From: an uncultured Muribaculum sp.
Lineage (GTDB): Bacteria; Bacteroidota; Bacteroidia; Bacteroidales; Muribaculaceae
Direction of reading: 5' to 3'
Length of the DNA: 64,000 bases
NCBI GenBank assembly: GCA_910589555.1
Contig: CAJUTE010000003.1
Coordinates: 69,953 to 133,952 of the forward strand
Shown piece after piece: positions 34,963 to 44,556 of the stretch. Each line of letters starts with the position of its first letter. Position 1 is the stretch's first letter. The position numbers and the translations under genes are program-made. The notes beneath the pieces are model-generated. The model had not been told where the DNA came from. It saw only the letters and a list, made by a program, of their open reading frames with translations, and searched no databases.

Positions 34963-37590
34963 ATGAACGAATTAGCCAAGACTTACAATCCTTCGGATGT
35001 TGAAGACAAGTGGTATAGCTATTGGATGGAGCATGATTTATTTAAATCAGTTCCCGATCAGCGCGAGCCTTACACTATTGTAATACCTCCGCCAAATGTC
35101 ACCGGAATCCTCCACATGGGACACATGCTCAACAACACCATACAGGATATCCTCATACGCCGTGCCCGCACCGAAGGCAAAAATGCCCTTTGGGTTCCCG
35201 GCACCGACCATGCGGCTATCGCCACCGAGGCGAAAGTCGTGGCAAAACTTGCTACTGAAGGCATCAAGAAAAGCGATCTTTCACGCGAAGAATTCCTTAA
35301 GCATGCATGGGAATGGAAAGAGAAATATGGCGGAACCATCCTGGAGCAGCTCAAAAAGCTTGGAGCGTCATGCGACTGGAGCCGCACGGCATTCACCATG
35401 GACGACATCCGCTCAAAAAGCGTGATAAAGGTGTTCTGTGAACTATACAGAAAAGGACTTATATATCGCGGAAAGCGCATGGTGAACTGGGACCCGAAAG
35501 CCTGCACAGCTCTCAGCGACATAGAAGTCATCTATAAGGAGGAGCATAGCAAACTATATTACCTCCGCTACAAAATAGTAGGAGAAGAGGGATATGCAAT
35601 TGTTGCCACCACGCGTCCTGAAACAATCATGGGCGATACCGCGATGTGCATAAATCCCAACGACCCGAAGAACCAGCACCTGAAAGGCAAAAAAGTAATC
35701 GTGCCGCTGGTGAACCGTGAGATCCCCGTAATCGAAGATGATTATGTAGATATTGAATTCGGAACAGGTTGCCTTAAGGTTACGCCGGCTCATGACATGA
35801 ACGACAATATGCTCGGAGCTAAGCACAATCTTGAAACCATAGACATATTCAACGACAACGGCACAATCAGCGAAGCCGCCGGAATGTATGTCGGAATGGA
35901 CCGCTTCGACGTGCGCAAGCAGATTGCGATCGACCTTCAGGAAGCCGGACTCATCGAAAAGATCGAGGACTACGAAAATAAAGTGGGCTATTCGGAACGA
36001 AACATCGACACCGCAACAGAGCCGCGCCTGTCAGATCAATGGTTCTTGAAAATGGAGGATATTTCTCGTCCGGCACATAAAGCCGTGATGGATGATTTCA
36101 TCAAGTTTGTGCCTGAGAAGTTCAAGAACACCTACAACACATGGATGACCGAGATCAAGGACTGGTGTATCTCACGTCAGCTATGGTGGGGACACAGAAT
36201 ACCGGCATATTATCTTGCCGACGGTTCATACGTCGTTGCGGAAACTCCTGAAAAAGCTCTTGAAGAGGCAATGAGCCTTACCGGAAATGCGGCTCTCACT
36301 CTCGACGACCTTCATCAGGATGAAGACTGCCTTGATACCTGGTTCTCTTCTTGGTTATGGCCAATATCATTGTTCAACGGCATTCTTGACCCGAATAATG
36401 AGGAGTTGAAATACTACTACCCCACCACCACTCTTGTCACCGGTCCTGACATCATATTCTTCTGGGTGGCTCGAATGATCATCGCCGGATATGAATTTGT
36501 CGGAGATATGCCCTTCAAGAATGTCTATTTCACCGGTATAGTCCGCGACAAAATCGGACGCAAGATGTCCAAGCAGTTCGGAAACTCCCCCGATCCGCTT
36601 GATCTTATCGCCACTTATGGCGCCGACGGCGTGCGCATGGGCATGATGCTTGCTGCTCCTGCCGGAAACGATGTGCTCTATGATGACAAGCTATGCGAGC
36701 AGGGACGCAATTTCTGCAACAAGATATGGAACGCATTCCGTCTTGTCAAGGGTTGGAACATCGCCGACAGCGAGCAGCCTGAATCATCACGCCTCGCAAT
36801 AGAGTGGTTTGAGGCGAAGCTCGCCTGCACACTTGATGAGGTTAAGGACCTATTCGGCAAATTCCGTTTGTCGGAAGCGCTGATGGCTATCTACCGCCTC
36901 TTCTGGGATGAATTCTCATCATGGTATCTTGAGATGATAAAGCCCGCATACGGCGAAGCTATTGACCGCAAGTCATACGATGCCACTCTCCGGTTCTTCG
37001 ACATATTGCTTCGTGTGCTGCATCCTTTCATGCCATTCATCACCGAAGAGTTGTGGCAACATCTTCAGGAACGCAAAGAGGGAGAATCAATCATGTATGC
37101 CGTATTGCCTGACATGCCAACTCCGTCAGAAAGCATTATTTCAGCTATGCAGAATGCCAAGGAGGTCATCGTGGGTGTGAGAAGCGTGAGAGCTGAAAAG
37201 AATATATCGCCTAAAGACACCCTTGAATTGAATGTGCTTGGCGACTGGGATGCCACTCTCGACACGGTGATAAAGAAACTTGCCAATCTGTCGGCAATCA
37301 ATCCGAATATGGCAAAGGATCCTGCCGCTGCGATATTCATGATCGGCACCAAGGAATTCAATGTGCCTGTCACATCATCAATTGATGTCGAGGCTGAACT
37401 TGCAAAGCTCAATAAGGACTTGCTCTACTATCAGGATTTCTTGGATAAAGTAAAGAAAAAACTCTCCAACGAGCGATTCGTGAACAATGCTCCGGAAGCT
37501 GTGGTTGCCGTAGAACGCAACAAACAACGCGACGCTGAATCAAAAATTTCGACCATAAAAGCGAGCATCGAAGCACTGCAAGGAAAATAA
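34963..37590 (+). CDS. valS: Valyl-tRNA synthetase
   Basis: Class Ia aminoacyl-tRNA synthetase charging tRNA-Val, with editing of threonine. The 875-aa protein has the HIGH motif as HMGH (51-54), the editing domain CP1 (about 190-340) with ATTRPETIMGDTA, the KMSKS loop as KMSKQ (534-538), the anticodon-binding domain and the C-terminal coiled coil (about 810-875) typical of ValRS. It is monocistronic, with its own promoter and terminator. Confidence 0.98.
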   Translation: MNELAKTYNPSDVEDKWYSYWMEHDLFKSVPDQREPYTIVIPPPNVTGILHMGHMLNNTIQDILIRRARTEGKNALWVPGTDHAAIATEAKVVAKLATEGIKKSDLSREEFLKHAWEWKEKYGGTILEQLKKLGASCDWSRTAFTMDDIRSKSVIKVFCELYRKGLIYRGKRMVNWDPKACTALSDIEVIYKEEHSKLYYLRYKIVGEEGYAIVATTRPETIMGDTAMCINPNDPKNQHLKGKKVIVPLVNREIPVIEDDYVDIEFGTGCLKVTPAHDMNDNMLGAKHNLETIDIFNDNGTISEAAGMYVGMDRFDVRKQIAIDLQEAGLIEKIEDYENKVGYSERNIDTATEPRLSDQWFLKMEDISRPAHKAVMDDFIKFVPEKFKNTYNTWMTEIKDWCISRQLWWGHRIPAYYLADGSYVVAETPEKALEEAMSLTGNAALTLDDLHQDEDCLDTWFSSWLWPISLFNGILDPNNEELKYYYPTTTLVTGPDIIFFWVARMIIAGYEFVGDMPFKNVYFTGIVRDKIGRKMSKQFGNSPDPLDLIATYGADGVRMGMMLAAPAGNDVLYDDKLCEQGRNFCNKIWNAFRLVKGWNIADSEQPESSRLAIEWFEAKLACTLDEVKDLFGKFRLSEALMAIYRLFWDEFSSWYLEMIKPAYGEAIDRKSYDATLRFFDILLRVLHPFMPFITEELWQHLQERKEGESIMYAVLPDMPTPSESIISAMQNAKEVIVGVRSVRAEKNISPKDTLELNVLGDWDATLDTVIKKLANLSAINPNMAKDPAAAIFMIGTKEFNVPVTSSIDVEAELAKLNKDLLYYQDFLDKVKKKLSNERFVNNAPEAVVAVERNKQRDAESKISTIKASIEALQGK

Positions 37591-37616
37591 TATTGACAAT
37601 TACATCTCTATCATTC

Positions 37617-37670
37617 AGCGAGAAACGCATTAATATGTTTTTAAACATAAGTGCGTTTCTCGCTTTTTTC
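37617..37670 (+). terminator. Terminator of valS
   Basis: A 13-bp stem (AGCGAGAAACGCA with its complement), an inner TATGTTT/AAACATA stem and a T6 tail. Confidence 0.85.
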
Positions 37671-37733
37671 AATAAAATTTCATAATTTGCGTTTGGATAA
37701 AAACTTTTTAGATAATTAAAACTCTCTAATAAC

Positions 37734-39890
37734 ATGAAGGTTTACCAAACTAATGAAATCAAGAACATAGCCTTGCTTGGAAGCAAAGGCTCGGGAAAAA
37801 CCACACTTGCGGAGTCAATGCTCTTTGAGTGTGGAGTTATAAAACGTCGCGGCACTGTGGAAGCAGGCAACACCGTCAGTGACTATTTTCCGGTGGAGAA
37901 AGAGTATGGCTACTCTGTATTCTCTACCATTTTTTATGCCGAGTTCGGAGGAAAGAAGCTGAATGTGATTGACTGCCCCGGAAGTGATGACTTCGTGGGA
38001 AATGCCATCACAGCTCTTAATGTCACCGATACGGGTGTGATACTTATCGACGCTCAATATGGCGTGGAGGTCGGCACTCAGAATATATTCCGCACCACCG
38101 CTTCTTTAAAGAAGCCGGTTATTTTCGCTCTCAATCAACTTGACGGCGAGAAAGCCGATTACGAACACGTGATTGAGCAGATGAGAGAAATTTTCGGTCC
38201 GAAAATCACTCCCATACAATATCCTCTAAGTGTAGGTCCCGGTTTCAACGCCATGATTGACGTGCTTCTCATGAAGAAATACTCATGGGGACCTGATGGC
38301 GGCGTACCCACTATTGAAGAGATTCCGGCAGAAGAAATGGATCGTGCCAAGGAACTGCATCAGGCTCTCGTTGAAGCAGCCGCTGAAAACGATGAGACAT
38401 TGATGGAAAAATTCTTTGATCAAGGTCACCTCACCGAGGATGAAATGCGAGAAGGTATCCGCAAGGGGCTCGTTGACCGCTCGATTCTTCCGGTGTTCTG
38501 CGTGAGCGCTCTCAAAGACATGGGTGTGCGCCGCATGATGGAATTCCTTGGCAATGTGGTGCCGTTCGTTGAAGATATGCCGGCTCCGGTCGACACTGAA
38601 GGTGAAGAGATCAAGCCCGACAGCAACGGTCCGTTATCCTTATTCATGTTCAAGACTACCGTTGAACCACACATCGGAGAAGTCAGCTACTTCAAGGTGA
38701 TGAGCGGAACCCTTACCCCCGGCGTGGACCTTACAAATGTTGACCGAGGCAGCAAAGAGCGCATCGCGCAGATATTCTGCGTGTGCGGACAAATCAAGAC
38801 TCAGGTCGACAAGTTATGTGCCGGCGATATAGGCGCCACAGTTAAATTGAAAGATGCCCGTACAGGAAACACTCTTGATGAAAAGGGTTGCGAATATAGA
38901 TTCGATTTCATCAAATATCCGGCACCGAAATATCAACGTGCAATCCGACCCGTCACCGAAAGCGATGCTGAAAAGCTAAGTGAAATCCTGACTCGTATGC
39001 ACGAAGAGGATCCCACTTGGGAAATTCAGCAATCAAAAGAGTTGAAGCAGACAATTCTGTCAGGACAAGGCGAATTCCATTTACGCACATTGAAATGGCG
39101 TGTAGAGAATAATGATAAACTCCCAATCATATTTGAGGAACCCAAAATCCCCTATCGCGAGACTATCACTAAAGCAGCACGTGCTGACTATCGCCATAAA
39201 AAGCAGTCGGGCGGAGCAGGACAATTCGGAGAAGTACACCTCATAATTGAGCCGTATTACGAAGGAATGCCGGCTCCTGACACCTACAAATTCGGCAATC
39301 AGGAGTTCAAGATGAACGTGCGCGACACTCAGGAGATTCCATTGGAATGGGGCGGAAAACTGGTGGTTCACAATTGTATCGTAGGCTGCGCTATCGACGC
39401 ACGCTTTATTCCGGCAATTGTGAAAGGCTTGATGGATCGCATGGAACAGGGACCTCTCACCGGATCATACGCAAGAGACGTGCGTGTGTGCATCTATGAT
39501 GGAAAAATGCACCCCGTAGACTCTAATGAAATATCATTCCGTCTCGCCGGCCGTCATGCATTCAGCGAAGCGTTCCGCAATTCCAATCCGAAAATCCTGG
39601 AACCCGTGTATGATGTAGACGTTATGGTTCCTGCCGATGTGATGGGCGATGTCATGAGCGACCTGCAAGGACGCAGAGCCATCATTATGGGAATGTCAAG
39701 CGAAAACGGATTTGAAAAGATTTCCGCACGCGTTCCGTTGAAAGAGATGTCAAGCTACTCCACTGCTTTAAGCTCTATAACAGGAGGACGATCATCATTC
39801 ACTATGAAGTTCTCTTCCTACGAACTTGTTCCATCGGATGTTCAGGAAAAGCTACTCAAAGCTTATGCCGAAGCAAATTCAGAAGATTAA
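37734..39890 (+). CDS. EF-G paralog (EF-G2 type) with altered GTPase motifs
   Basis: Protein of 718 aa with the five EF-G domains; domain IV region FGEVHLIIEP and the C-terminal domain V are conserved. The GTPase domain departs from EF-G. The P-loop is GSKGSGKT (16-23) instead of AHIDAGKT, the switch I RGITI motif is missing, G3 reads DCPGSDDF (80-87) with Ser84 where EF-G has the catalytic His, and G4 reads NQLD (134-137). Bacteroides thetaiotaomicron has an EF-G2 reported to support translocation without GTP hydrolysis and to matter in carbon limitation and gut colonisation; this protein is most likely its counterpart. I see no good TAnnTTTG box before it, in line with control by an activator. 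Confidence 0.88.
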   Translation: MKVYQTNEIKNIALLGSKGSGKTTLAESMLFECGVIKRRGTVEAGNTVSDYFPVEKEYGYSVFSTIFYAEFGGKKLNVIDCPGSDDFVGNAITALNVTDTGVILIDAQYGVEVGTQNIFRTTASLKKPVIFALNQLDGEKADYEHVIEQMREIFGPKITPIQYPLSVGPGFNAMIDVLLMKKYSWGPDGGVPTIEEIPAEEMDRAKELHQALVEAAAENDETLMEKFFDQGHLTEDEMREGIRKGLVDRSILPVFCVSALKDMGVRRMMEFLGNVVPFVEDMPAPVDTEGEEIKPDSNGPLSLFMFKTTVEPHIGEVSYFKVMSGTLTPGVDLTNVDRGSKERIAQIFCVCGQIKTQVDKLCAGDIGATVKLKDARTGNTLDEKGCEYRFDFIKYPAPKYQRAIRPVTESDAEKLSEILTRMHEEDPTWEIQQSKELKQTILSGQGEFHLRTLKWRVENNDKLPIIFEEPKIPYRETITKAARADYRHKKQSGGAGQFGEVHLIIEPYYEGMPAPDTYKFGNQEFKMNVRDTQEIPLEWGGKLVVHNCIVGCAIDARFIPAIVKGLMDRMEQGPLTGSYARDVRVCIYDGKMHPVDSNEISFRLAGRHAFSEAFRNSNPKILEPVYDVDVMVPADVMGDVMSDLQGRRAIIMGMSSENGFEKISARVPLKEMSSYSTALSSITGGRSSFTMKFSSYELVPSDVQEKLLKAYAEANSED

Positions 39891-39912
39891 TATTTTCACT
39901 TCCATACCTAAC

Positions 39913-39946
39913 AGAACAGGTCCTGCCGAGAGGCAAGACCTGTTCT
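39913..39946 (+). terminator. Terminator of the EF-G paralog gene
   Basis: Ten-bp perfect stem AGAACAGGTC (39913-39922) with 39937-39946, then a T-rich tail. Confidence 0.75.
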
Positions 39947-39982
39947 ACTTTATTATAATGCTAATTAATTCTGCTGATGTTA

Positions 39983-40642
39983 TTACAACAATCCGTTTCC
40001 GGCTTTAATTATATCAACCATTATCGGTCTTAACCCGCCTACAAAACATTCAACAGCGATAACCATAAGAATCAGCCCCATCAAACGCATCATCACATTA
40101 TTGCCGGTCTCTCCAAGAATTCCCACGAGCTTGGTTGATGCTCTCAATATGAGATAAGTCACAAGATAAATCACTGCAATACTTAATATAAGAGTAAGCT
40201 TCATCTGCCATGTGTTGGCATCCTCCATAAGCATAATGCCGTTGGCTATCGCACCGGGACCGCAAAGCATGGGTATTGACAGTGGAGTTATAGAAATATC
40301 ATTGGCATATACTTTTACCTCTTCATCTTTAAGCTTAGTATTGGAATATTGAGCATGTAGCATATCATAACCAATCTTCATTATTATAATGCCTGCCGCT
40401 ATCCTGAACCCGTTAGCCGAGATACCAAATAATGAAAACAGGATTTGTCCACACACTGTGAATCCAATCAATATTATAAAGGATATCACAGTCGCTCGTT
40501 TCACTATCTGATTACGTTGGTCATAGTCCATTCCTTTTGTCATGGACAGCAACACAGGCATAGTGCCAAGCGGATTGGTGAGCGTAAAAAACGAAGTCAA
40601 GCATATAAATGCGAAAGGGAGCAAATTGTCCATATACACCAT
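39983..40642 (-). CDS. MarC family integral membrane protein
   Basis: Protein of 219 aa with six hydrophobic segments and the family segments LTNPLGTMPVLLSMT and SIPMLCGPGAIA. MarC proteins are of unknown function; the name comes from a locus once thought to affect multiple resistance. Two ATGs are possible (40642 and 40633); the first lies only about ten bases from the predicted transcription start. Confidence 0.88.
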   Translation of the reverse strand: MVYMDNLLPFAFICLTSFFTLTNPLGTMPVLLSMTKGMDYDQRNQIVKRATVISFIILIGFTVCGQILFSLFGISANGFRIAAGIIIMKIGYDMLHAQYSNTKLKDEEVKVYANDISITPLSIPMLCGPGAIANGIMLMEDANTWQMKLTLILSIAVIYLVTYLILRASTKLVGILGETGNNVMMRLMGLILMVIAVECFVGGLRPIMVDIIKAGNGLL

Positions 40643-40656
40643 GTTTAAGGTTGCGG

Positions 40657-40664
40657 CAAAATTA
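40657..40664 (-). promoter_or_regulatory. Promoter -7 box of marC (TAATTTTG on minus strand)
   Basis: Exact TAnnTTTG match; predicted leader about 10 bases to the first ATG or 20 to the second. Confidence 0.6.
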
Positions 40665-40778
40665 ATACTATTTTTTTTCTCCGCTATAATATGACAATGA
40701 TTTTTTCAGAAAAAAATCGCGCTATCGCTTAATTCTTATCAATCTTATATCATGAACAAGCAATCAAATCACAATATC

Positions 40779-42083
40779 TCACTCTTTTACATCATCATGA
40801 TGATTTTCATCCATGTTCTTTCGGGTGAATTCATGCCACTGTCTGTTCCAGCTCCTTTTAGCCCGCACGCTACCTATCCCGGTCGCCGTTTTCAGCAATT
40901 GCAACACTCGATGTCCGAAATTTCGCTTTACCACCTCCCTTCCAATCAATCTATGGTCGGGAGCAGTCTCCAGTCTCACACCCTCCTTATTCACATTGTT
41001 CACCCGTTCAACAAGCTCTTGAATTGACGGCTGCAACTCGGGAGCTTCCATAGGTTCATATATATCAATTTTATCTAAATCAAACTTTCTGTTTTCCCAT
41101 TTCTTTGCTTCCTTCACAGTGATGTACTCCTTATCAAGCACATATACCTCACCATAGGTACTCACAAAAAAGCGCTGATCCACACGATTGAACCTGAACA
41201 TATCATGGCCTCTGCCATTTGACTATATATTAAATGAATATCCGGTAAGATCTGTCGGAGAAACGGCATCTGCCACGATATCAGCATAACGATACCTCAC
41301 TCTGAAATTTTCAAAGTCCAATCTTCTTCGAAAAAATCCTGATAAATTAGGAACCCACTTCCTGCTTGCTGTATCAGCGAGCACATTCACATCGACAGTC
41401 ACTTTATCATCACTCTTAACCCATATTTCAGTCGGACTATATTTACCGAAGAGTGTATCATTGCTGCATTTTCCGTTCAGTATCTTTTCCGGTAATTTTT
41501 CAATCGGAGGCATACCCACCCAATCTGACCATGAAAAATGATAATTACTCTTATCGCTTACACTGTCAAGCTCATTGCCGTTTGTAAAACGATAATAAGA
41601 CTTTGCTTTCAAAACTCTCGGGTTAGACCAACCTTTGAATCTCACATTTTTATCAGATGGCAGCATATAATCCACCATCTTTTCCCGAAAAAGAAACACC
41701 GTATCAGTATAGGTGGTCAATGTGGAATATTCCCTTACATAAGCAAGAATATGCATTACTTTATGCCGCCGCGACTCAACCACCACTTCGGGCAACTCTG
41801 AAAAATTTTCCTTAAGGAAAACTGTATCTACGCTTGATGCCGAGACTAAACCATCGTTGAATCCAAGATATCTGACAGTGATAGGATAACTGCTATCTGA
41901 TATATACGGCATTTTGCCATTAGAGTCGCAAATAGCGATCGCATTGCCGTGGCGGTCAAATATCGTCGCGTTAGGCAATGGCGCATGCGTGACTGAATCT
42001 GCAACAATAACACACCTCGCATGCCCCTCCATGACAAACACAGAAAGCAGACACGCTGATATGACAATGAGATATCGGAGCAT
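40779..42083 (-). pseudogene. Carboxypeptidase-regulatory-like domain protein, interrupted by one in-frame TAG
   Basis: The frame from the ATG at 42083 runs for 286 codons (signal peptide MLRYLIVISACLLSVFVMEG, a CarboxypepD_reg-like domain about 25-95, then the conserved region DTVFLFREKMVDYMLP) and stops at TAG, 41225-41223. The same frame then continues without a gap or shift as SNGRGHDMFRFNRVDQ and stays open for 147 more codons to 40779. From memory of related Bacteroidales proteins of about 430 aa, both halves belong to one protein and the junction is continuous. A single change such as GAG or CAG to TAG explains it. A normal prfA at 59.4 kb means TAG is read as stop, so the product is probably truncated. 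Confidence 0.8.
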
Positions 42084-42178
42084 ACTTCATCACACAGTTG
42101 ACCATTTCCCGCAAAGTTAACGCAAAAACCTCACAATCACAACAATTCAACGACAAATACACACCTGAATAAAGCCAC

Positions 42179-42212
42179 TAAAAACGACGGCACACCCGAT
42201 AAGGATGTGCCG
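42179..42212 (-). terminator. Terminator of the WG-repeat gene
   Basis: On the minus strand CGGCACATCC and its near-complement form a stem with a short loop, followed by TCGTTTTTAG. Confidence 0.7.
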
Positions 42213-42237
42213 AAAATATATCATTGCAAATTAATTC

Positions 42238-44412
42238 TTAGCGATAGGTTGCTTGTGCCACGGGAGCCGGCTGTGTCGCTACAGGTTGAGCGGCATTTGT
42301 CTGCGGTCGTGCCGATTGATAATATCCACCGCTTACTGGAACTGCCTGCACCGGCGACTGTGATTGCGGCTGCGGTTGTGCATATACCTGCGGTTGTGTG
42401 TAAACCGGTGCCGGCTGCTGTGACTGCATCATAGGCTGTGCCACCTGCTGTGGTTGAGCGTATGCCGGAGTTTGCGGCATGGGCTGTTGCATCGGTTGAG
42501 CCACTTGCTGCGGCTGCATCACCTGCTGAGGTTGAGAATACATCTGATTCTGCGGCATTGCCTGAGGTATGTTCTGCGATTGTGCATAAGCAGCGTTCTG
42601 AGGCTGAACTTGCATGGGCTGTTGCACCATTCCCTGCATCTGTGACTGCGCATATCCTGTGGTCATCTGAGGAGTCTGACCGTAAAGTTGCTGCTGCGGG
42701 CCCGGAGCTGACGGAAGTGTAGGATCGGGAGCATCAGTCTTAAGGACATCTATTTTCCCAAGATTAGCGCGGTCTACTATCAATTCAAAGGGATATTGCA
42801 CGGTAGGACAACCGGCTTCTGTAACCAACACAGTGAATGAAGCATTATTACCGGTCACTGAACCCATTTGGAATGAATAGCGGTTTTCAGTCTTCTTTTC
42901 AACAGGGAGCAGCATATTGTCAGGACCTACGACATCCACTCTTCTGTAGTACATACCGTTATCATCACCTGCGCTCCAACCCTTGTTCAAGTCAAGGTCA
43001 ACCAATATTCTGTCGGTAGTATTAGGCACGAGACCTGTTCCGGCAACCTTCACATCATAATCCCTGATATACCATGCCGGAACTCTCACGGGAAAATCGG
43101 CTGACAAAAGTCCGTCATACTTAAGGGCAAATTTGTATTCATAGGTCTGTAGAGCGTCTGACGCGTCAGCCGGAATAGCTATGCGGCAATCGTAGCTCAA
43201 CGAATTTCCCTCTATACTTTTGTTCTCTTTTCTTGTATCTATCTGAATGTCACAAGTATTTGTTCTATCGATTATACGAGCATTCTCGCAATTTATGTAC
43301 GAGGGCATCACCATTGTCAAATTGCCATTATAGAATTGATGGTTAAAACCAATCGGCTCATTATTGTTAAGCTTGAATACAAGCTGATTGTCGGTATCGA
43401 TAACAACCACGCCATATTCACCGTCACGAGCGACCACCGCGCGATTTCCACAAAGCATTCCCACTTCATCAAACTGCGGAGGAAGAATCACGTCACCTCT
43501 GAAGGTCAATCCATAAAGCCCGTTGTCCTCTATAGTGGCAAGGTTAGTCTTATACTCCGGTTCTTTATCTGATTGCAATTTAAAGTCTTCGGGATCCTTT
43601 CCTGTAAGTTCAATTCTGCGCAGTCTCATCGAACGGTCAAATCGGAACAATCCGTTCTTGGCGCCAAGCACATAACCCGATTCACCATCAGGAACAGGAA
43701 TCACCTCTTTTCTCAGCATCTCTACCGCAGACTTCTTTACATCCGACGGATCAAGAGCCAAAGGAACCGCCATCATTGAAGAGCCATCAATAGTGTACAC
43801 TTTCTTTTTAGCGATGCAGATAGCCTTTCCATTATTGAAAGATGAGATGAAAGAGATATCACCCGGCTCAACTCCGGAGATAGGAATTATATCAAACGAC
43901 GGATTAATTACGTCAAACTGCAACTCACCCGAAGCTTCCGAAGAGACACTCCTTGCCACTGCTTTACCTTCATAGAATGGATAAGCGTCGATAAACGGAC
44001 CCACAAGCCTATCGCCGGTAGTATTAAGGTAAAAATAGCTGCCATCCTTCAGCACCGGCATGAATCCGGATGAAAATCCCCCCATTCCCGGGACTATTTC
44101 GTATCCTCCTTTGGTCACATCTTGAATTTTGCCGTTATAATCGACGATAGCCACAAACTTGCCATCTTTAATAACCGGGGCATGCCCCTCGGAAAATGGC
44201 ATGATGCTATCATATTCCATTGGCAAGACTGCATTGCCAGAACCGTCAATCAGCCCGACTTTACCTTGTTGCTTGATTTGATACAATCCGCTTTCCAGCA
44301 GCTTTATGTTCTCATATTTGGGGAGAACAGCCCACTTGGCAACTTGCGCAGAGGCAGAAGGTGCAATAAGACAGCCTAATATAAAGGCATTAACCAAACG
44401 ATCGTACTTCAT
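42238..44412 (-). CDS. Exported WG-repeat-like protein with Gln/Pro-rich C-terminal tail
   Basis: Protein of 724 aa from the ATG at 44412; the frame reaches a TTG at 44424. Signal peptide about 1-22 ending ASA. Residues about 25-330 contain several WG/KWG-like repeats, for example QQGKVGLIDGSGNAVLPMEY and KDGKFVAIVDYNGKI and DNGLYGLTFRGDVILP. A beta-sandwich-looking middle part follows (about 370-560). The last 155 residues are low-complexity Gln/Pro/Met/Tyr/Ala with repeated YAQ and PQQ units. Function unknown; WG repeats generally make beta-propeller-like or binding surfaces, and the tail could stick to surfaces or other proteins. It has its own terminator. Confidence 0.8.
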   Translation of the reverse strand: MKYDRLVNAFILGCLIAPSASAQVAKWAVLPKYENIKLLESGLYQIKQQGKVGLIDGSGNAVLPMEYDSIMPFSEGHAPVIKDGKFVAIVDYNGKIQDVTKGGYEIVPGMGGFSSGFMPVLKDGSYFYLNTTGDRLVGPFIDAYPFYEGKAVARSVSSEASGELQFDVINPSFDIIPISGVEPGDISFISSFNNGKAICIAKKKVYTIDGSSMMAVPLALDPSDVKKSAVEMLRKEVIPVPDGESGYVLGAKNGLFRFDRSMRLRRIELTGKDPEDFKLQSDKEPEYKTNLATIEDNGLYGLTFRGDVILPPQFDEVGMLCGNRAVVARDGEYGVVVIDTDNQLVFKLNNNEPIGFNHQFYNGNLTMVMPSYINCENARIIDRTNTCDIQIDTRKENKSIEGNSLSYDCRIAIPADASDALQTYEYKFALKYDGLLSADFPVRVPAWYIRDYDVKVAGTGLVPNTTDRILVDLDLNKGWSAGDDNGMYYRRVDVVGPDNMLLPVEKKTENRYSFQMGSVTGNNASFTVLVTEAGCPTVQYPFELIVDRANLGKIDVLKTDAPDPTLPSAPGPQQQLYGQTPQMTTGYAQSQMQGMVQQPMQVQPQNAAYAQSQNIPQAMPQNQMYSQPQQVMQPQQVAQPMQQPMPQTPAYAQPQQVAQPMMQSQQPAPVYTQPQVYAQPQPQSQSPVQAVPVSGGYYQSARPQTNAAQPVATQPAPVAQATYR
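42241..42705 (-). repeat. Low-complexity Gln/Pro-rich coding tract
   Basis: Imperfect repeats of codons for Gln, Pro, Tyr, Ala and Met make up the 3' end of the WG-repeat gene. Repetition at the DNA level is partial, so the tract may vary in length between strains. Confidence 0.7.
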
Positions 44413-44556
44413 TTTTCTCGTCAATTAATTTTTCACTCTTTTTTTAACAACTATGCATCTAAAGCCTCATTTAATTAATAATTGAAACTAATAAACGCTT
44501 TTAATTATTAAACCAAGAATTTGAATTCAAGTTCACGACGGGTGTGTGAAGATTTA

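Noticed and set aside
40779..42083. General recoding of TAG in this organism
   Set aside because: prfA is intact, and TAG is used as the normal stop elsewhere, for example at the end of sufS.
42207..42722. Overlapping plus-strand ORFs rich in Ala/Val/Leu
   Set aside because: They are complementary reads of the Gln/Pro-rich tract of the WG-repeat gene.
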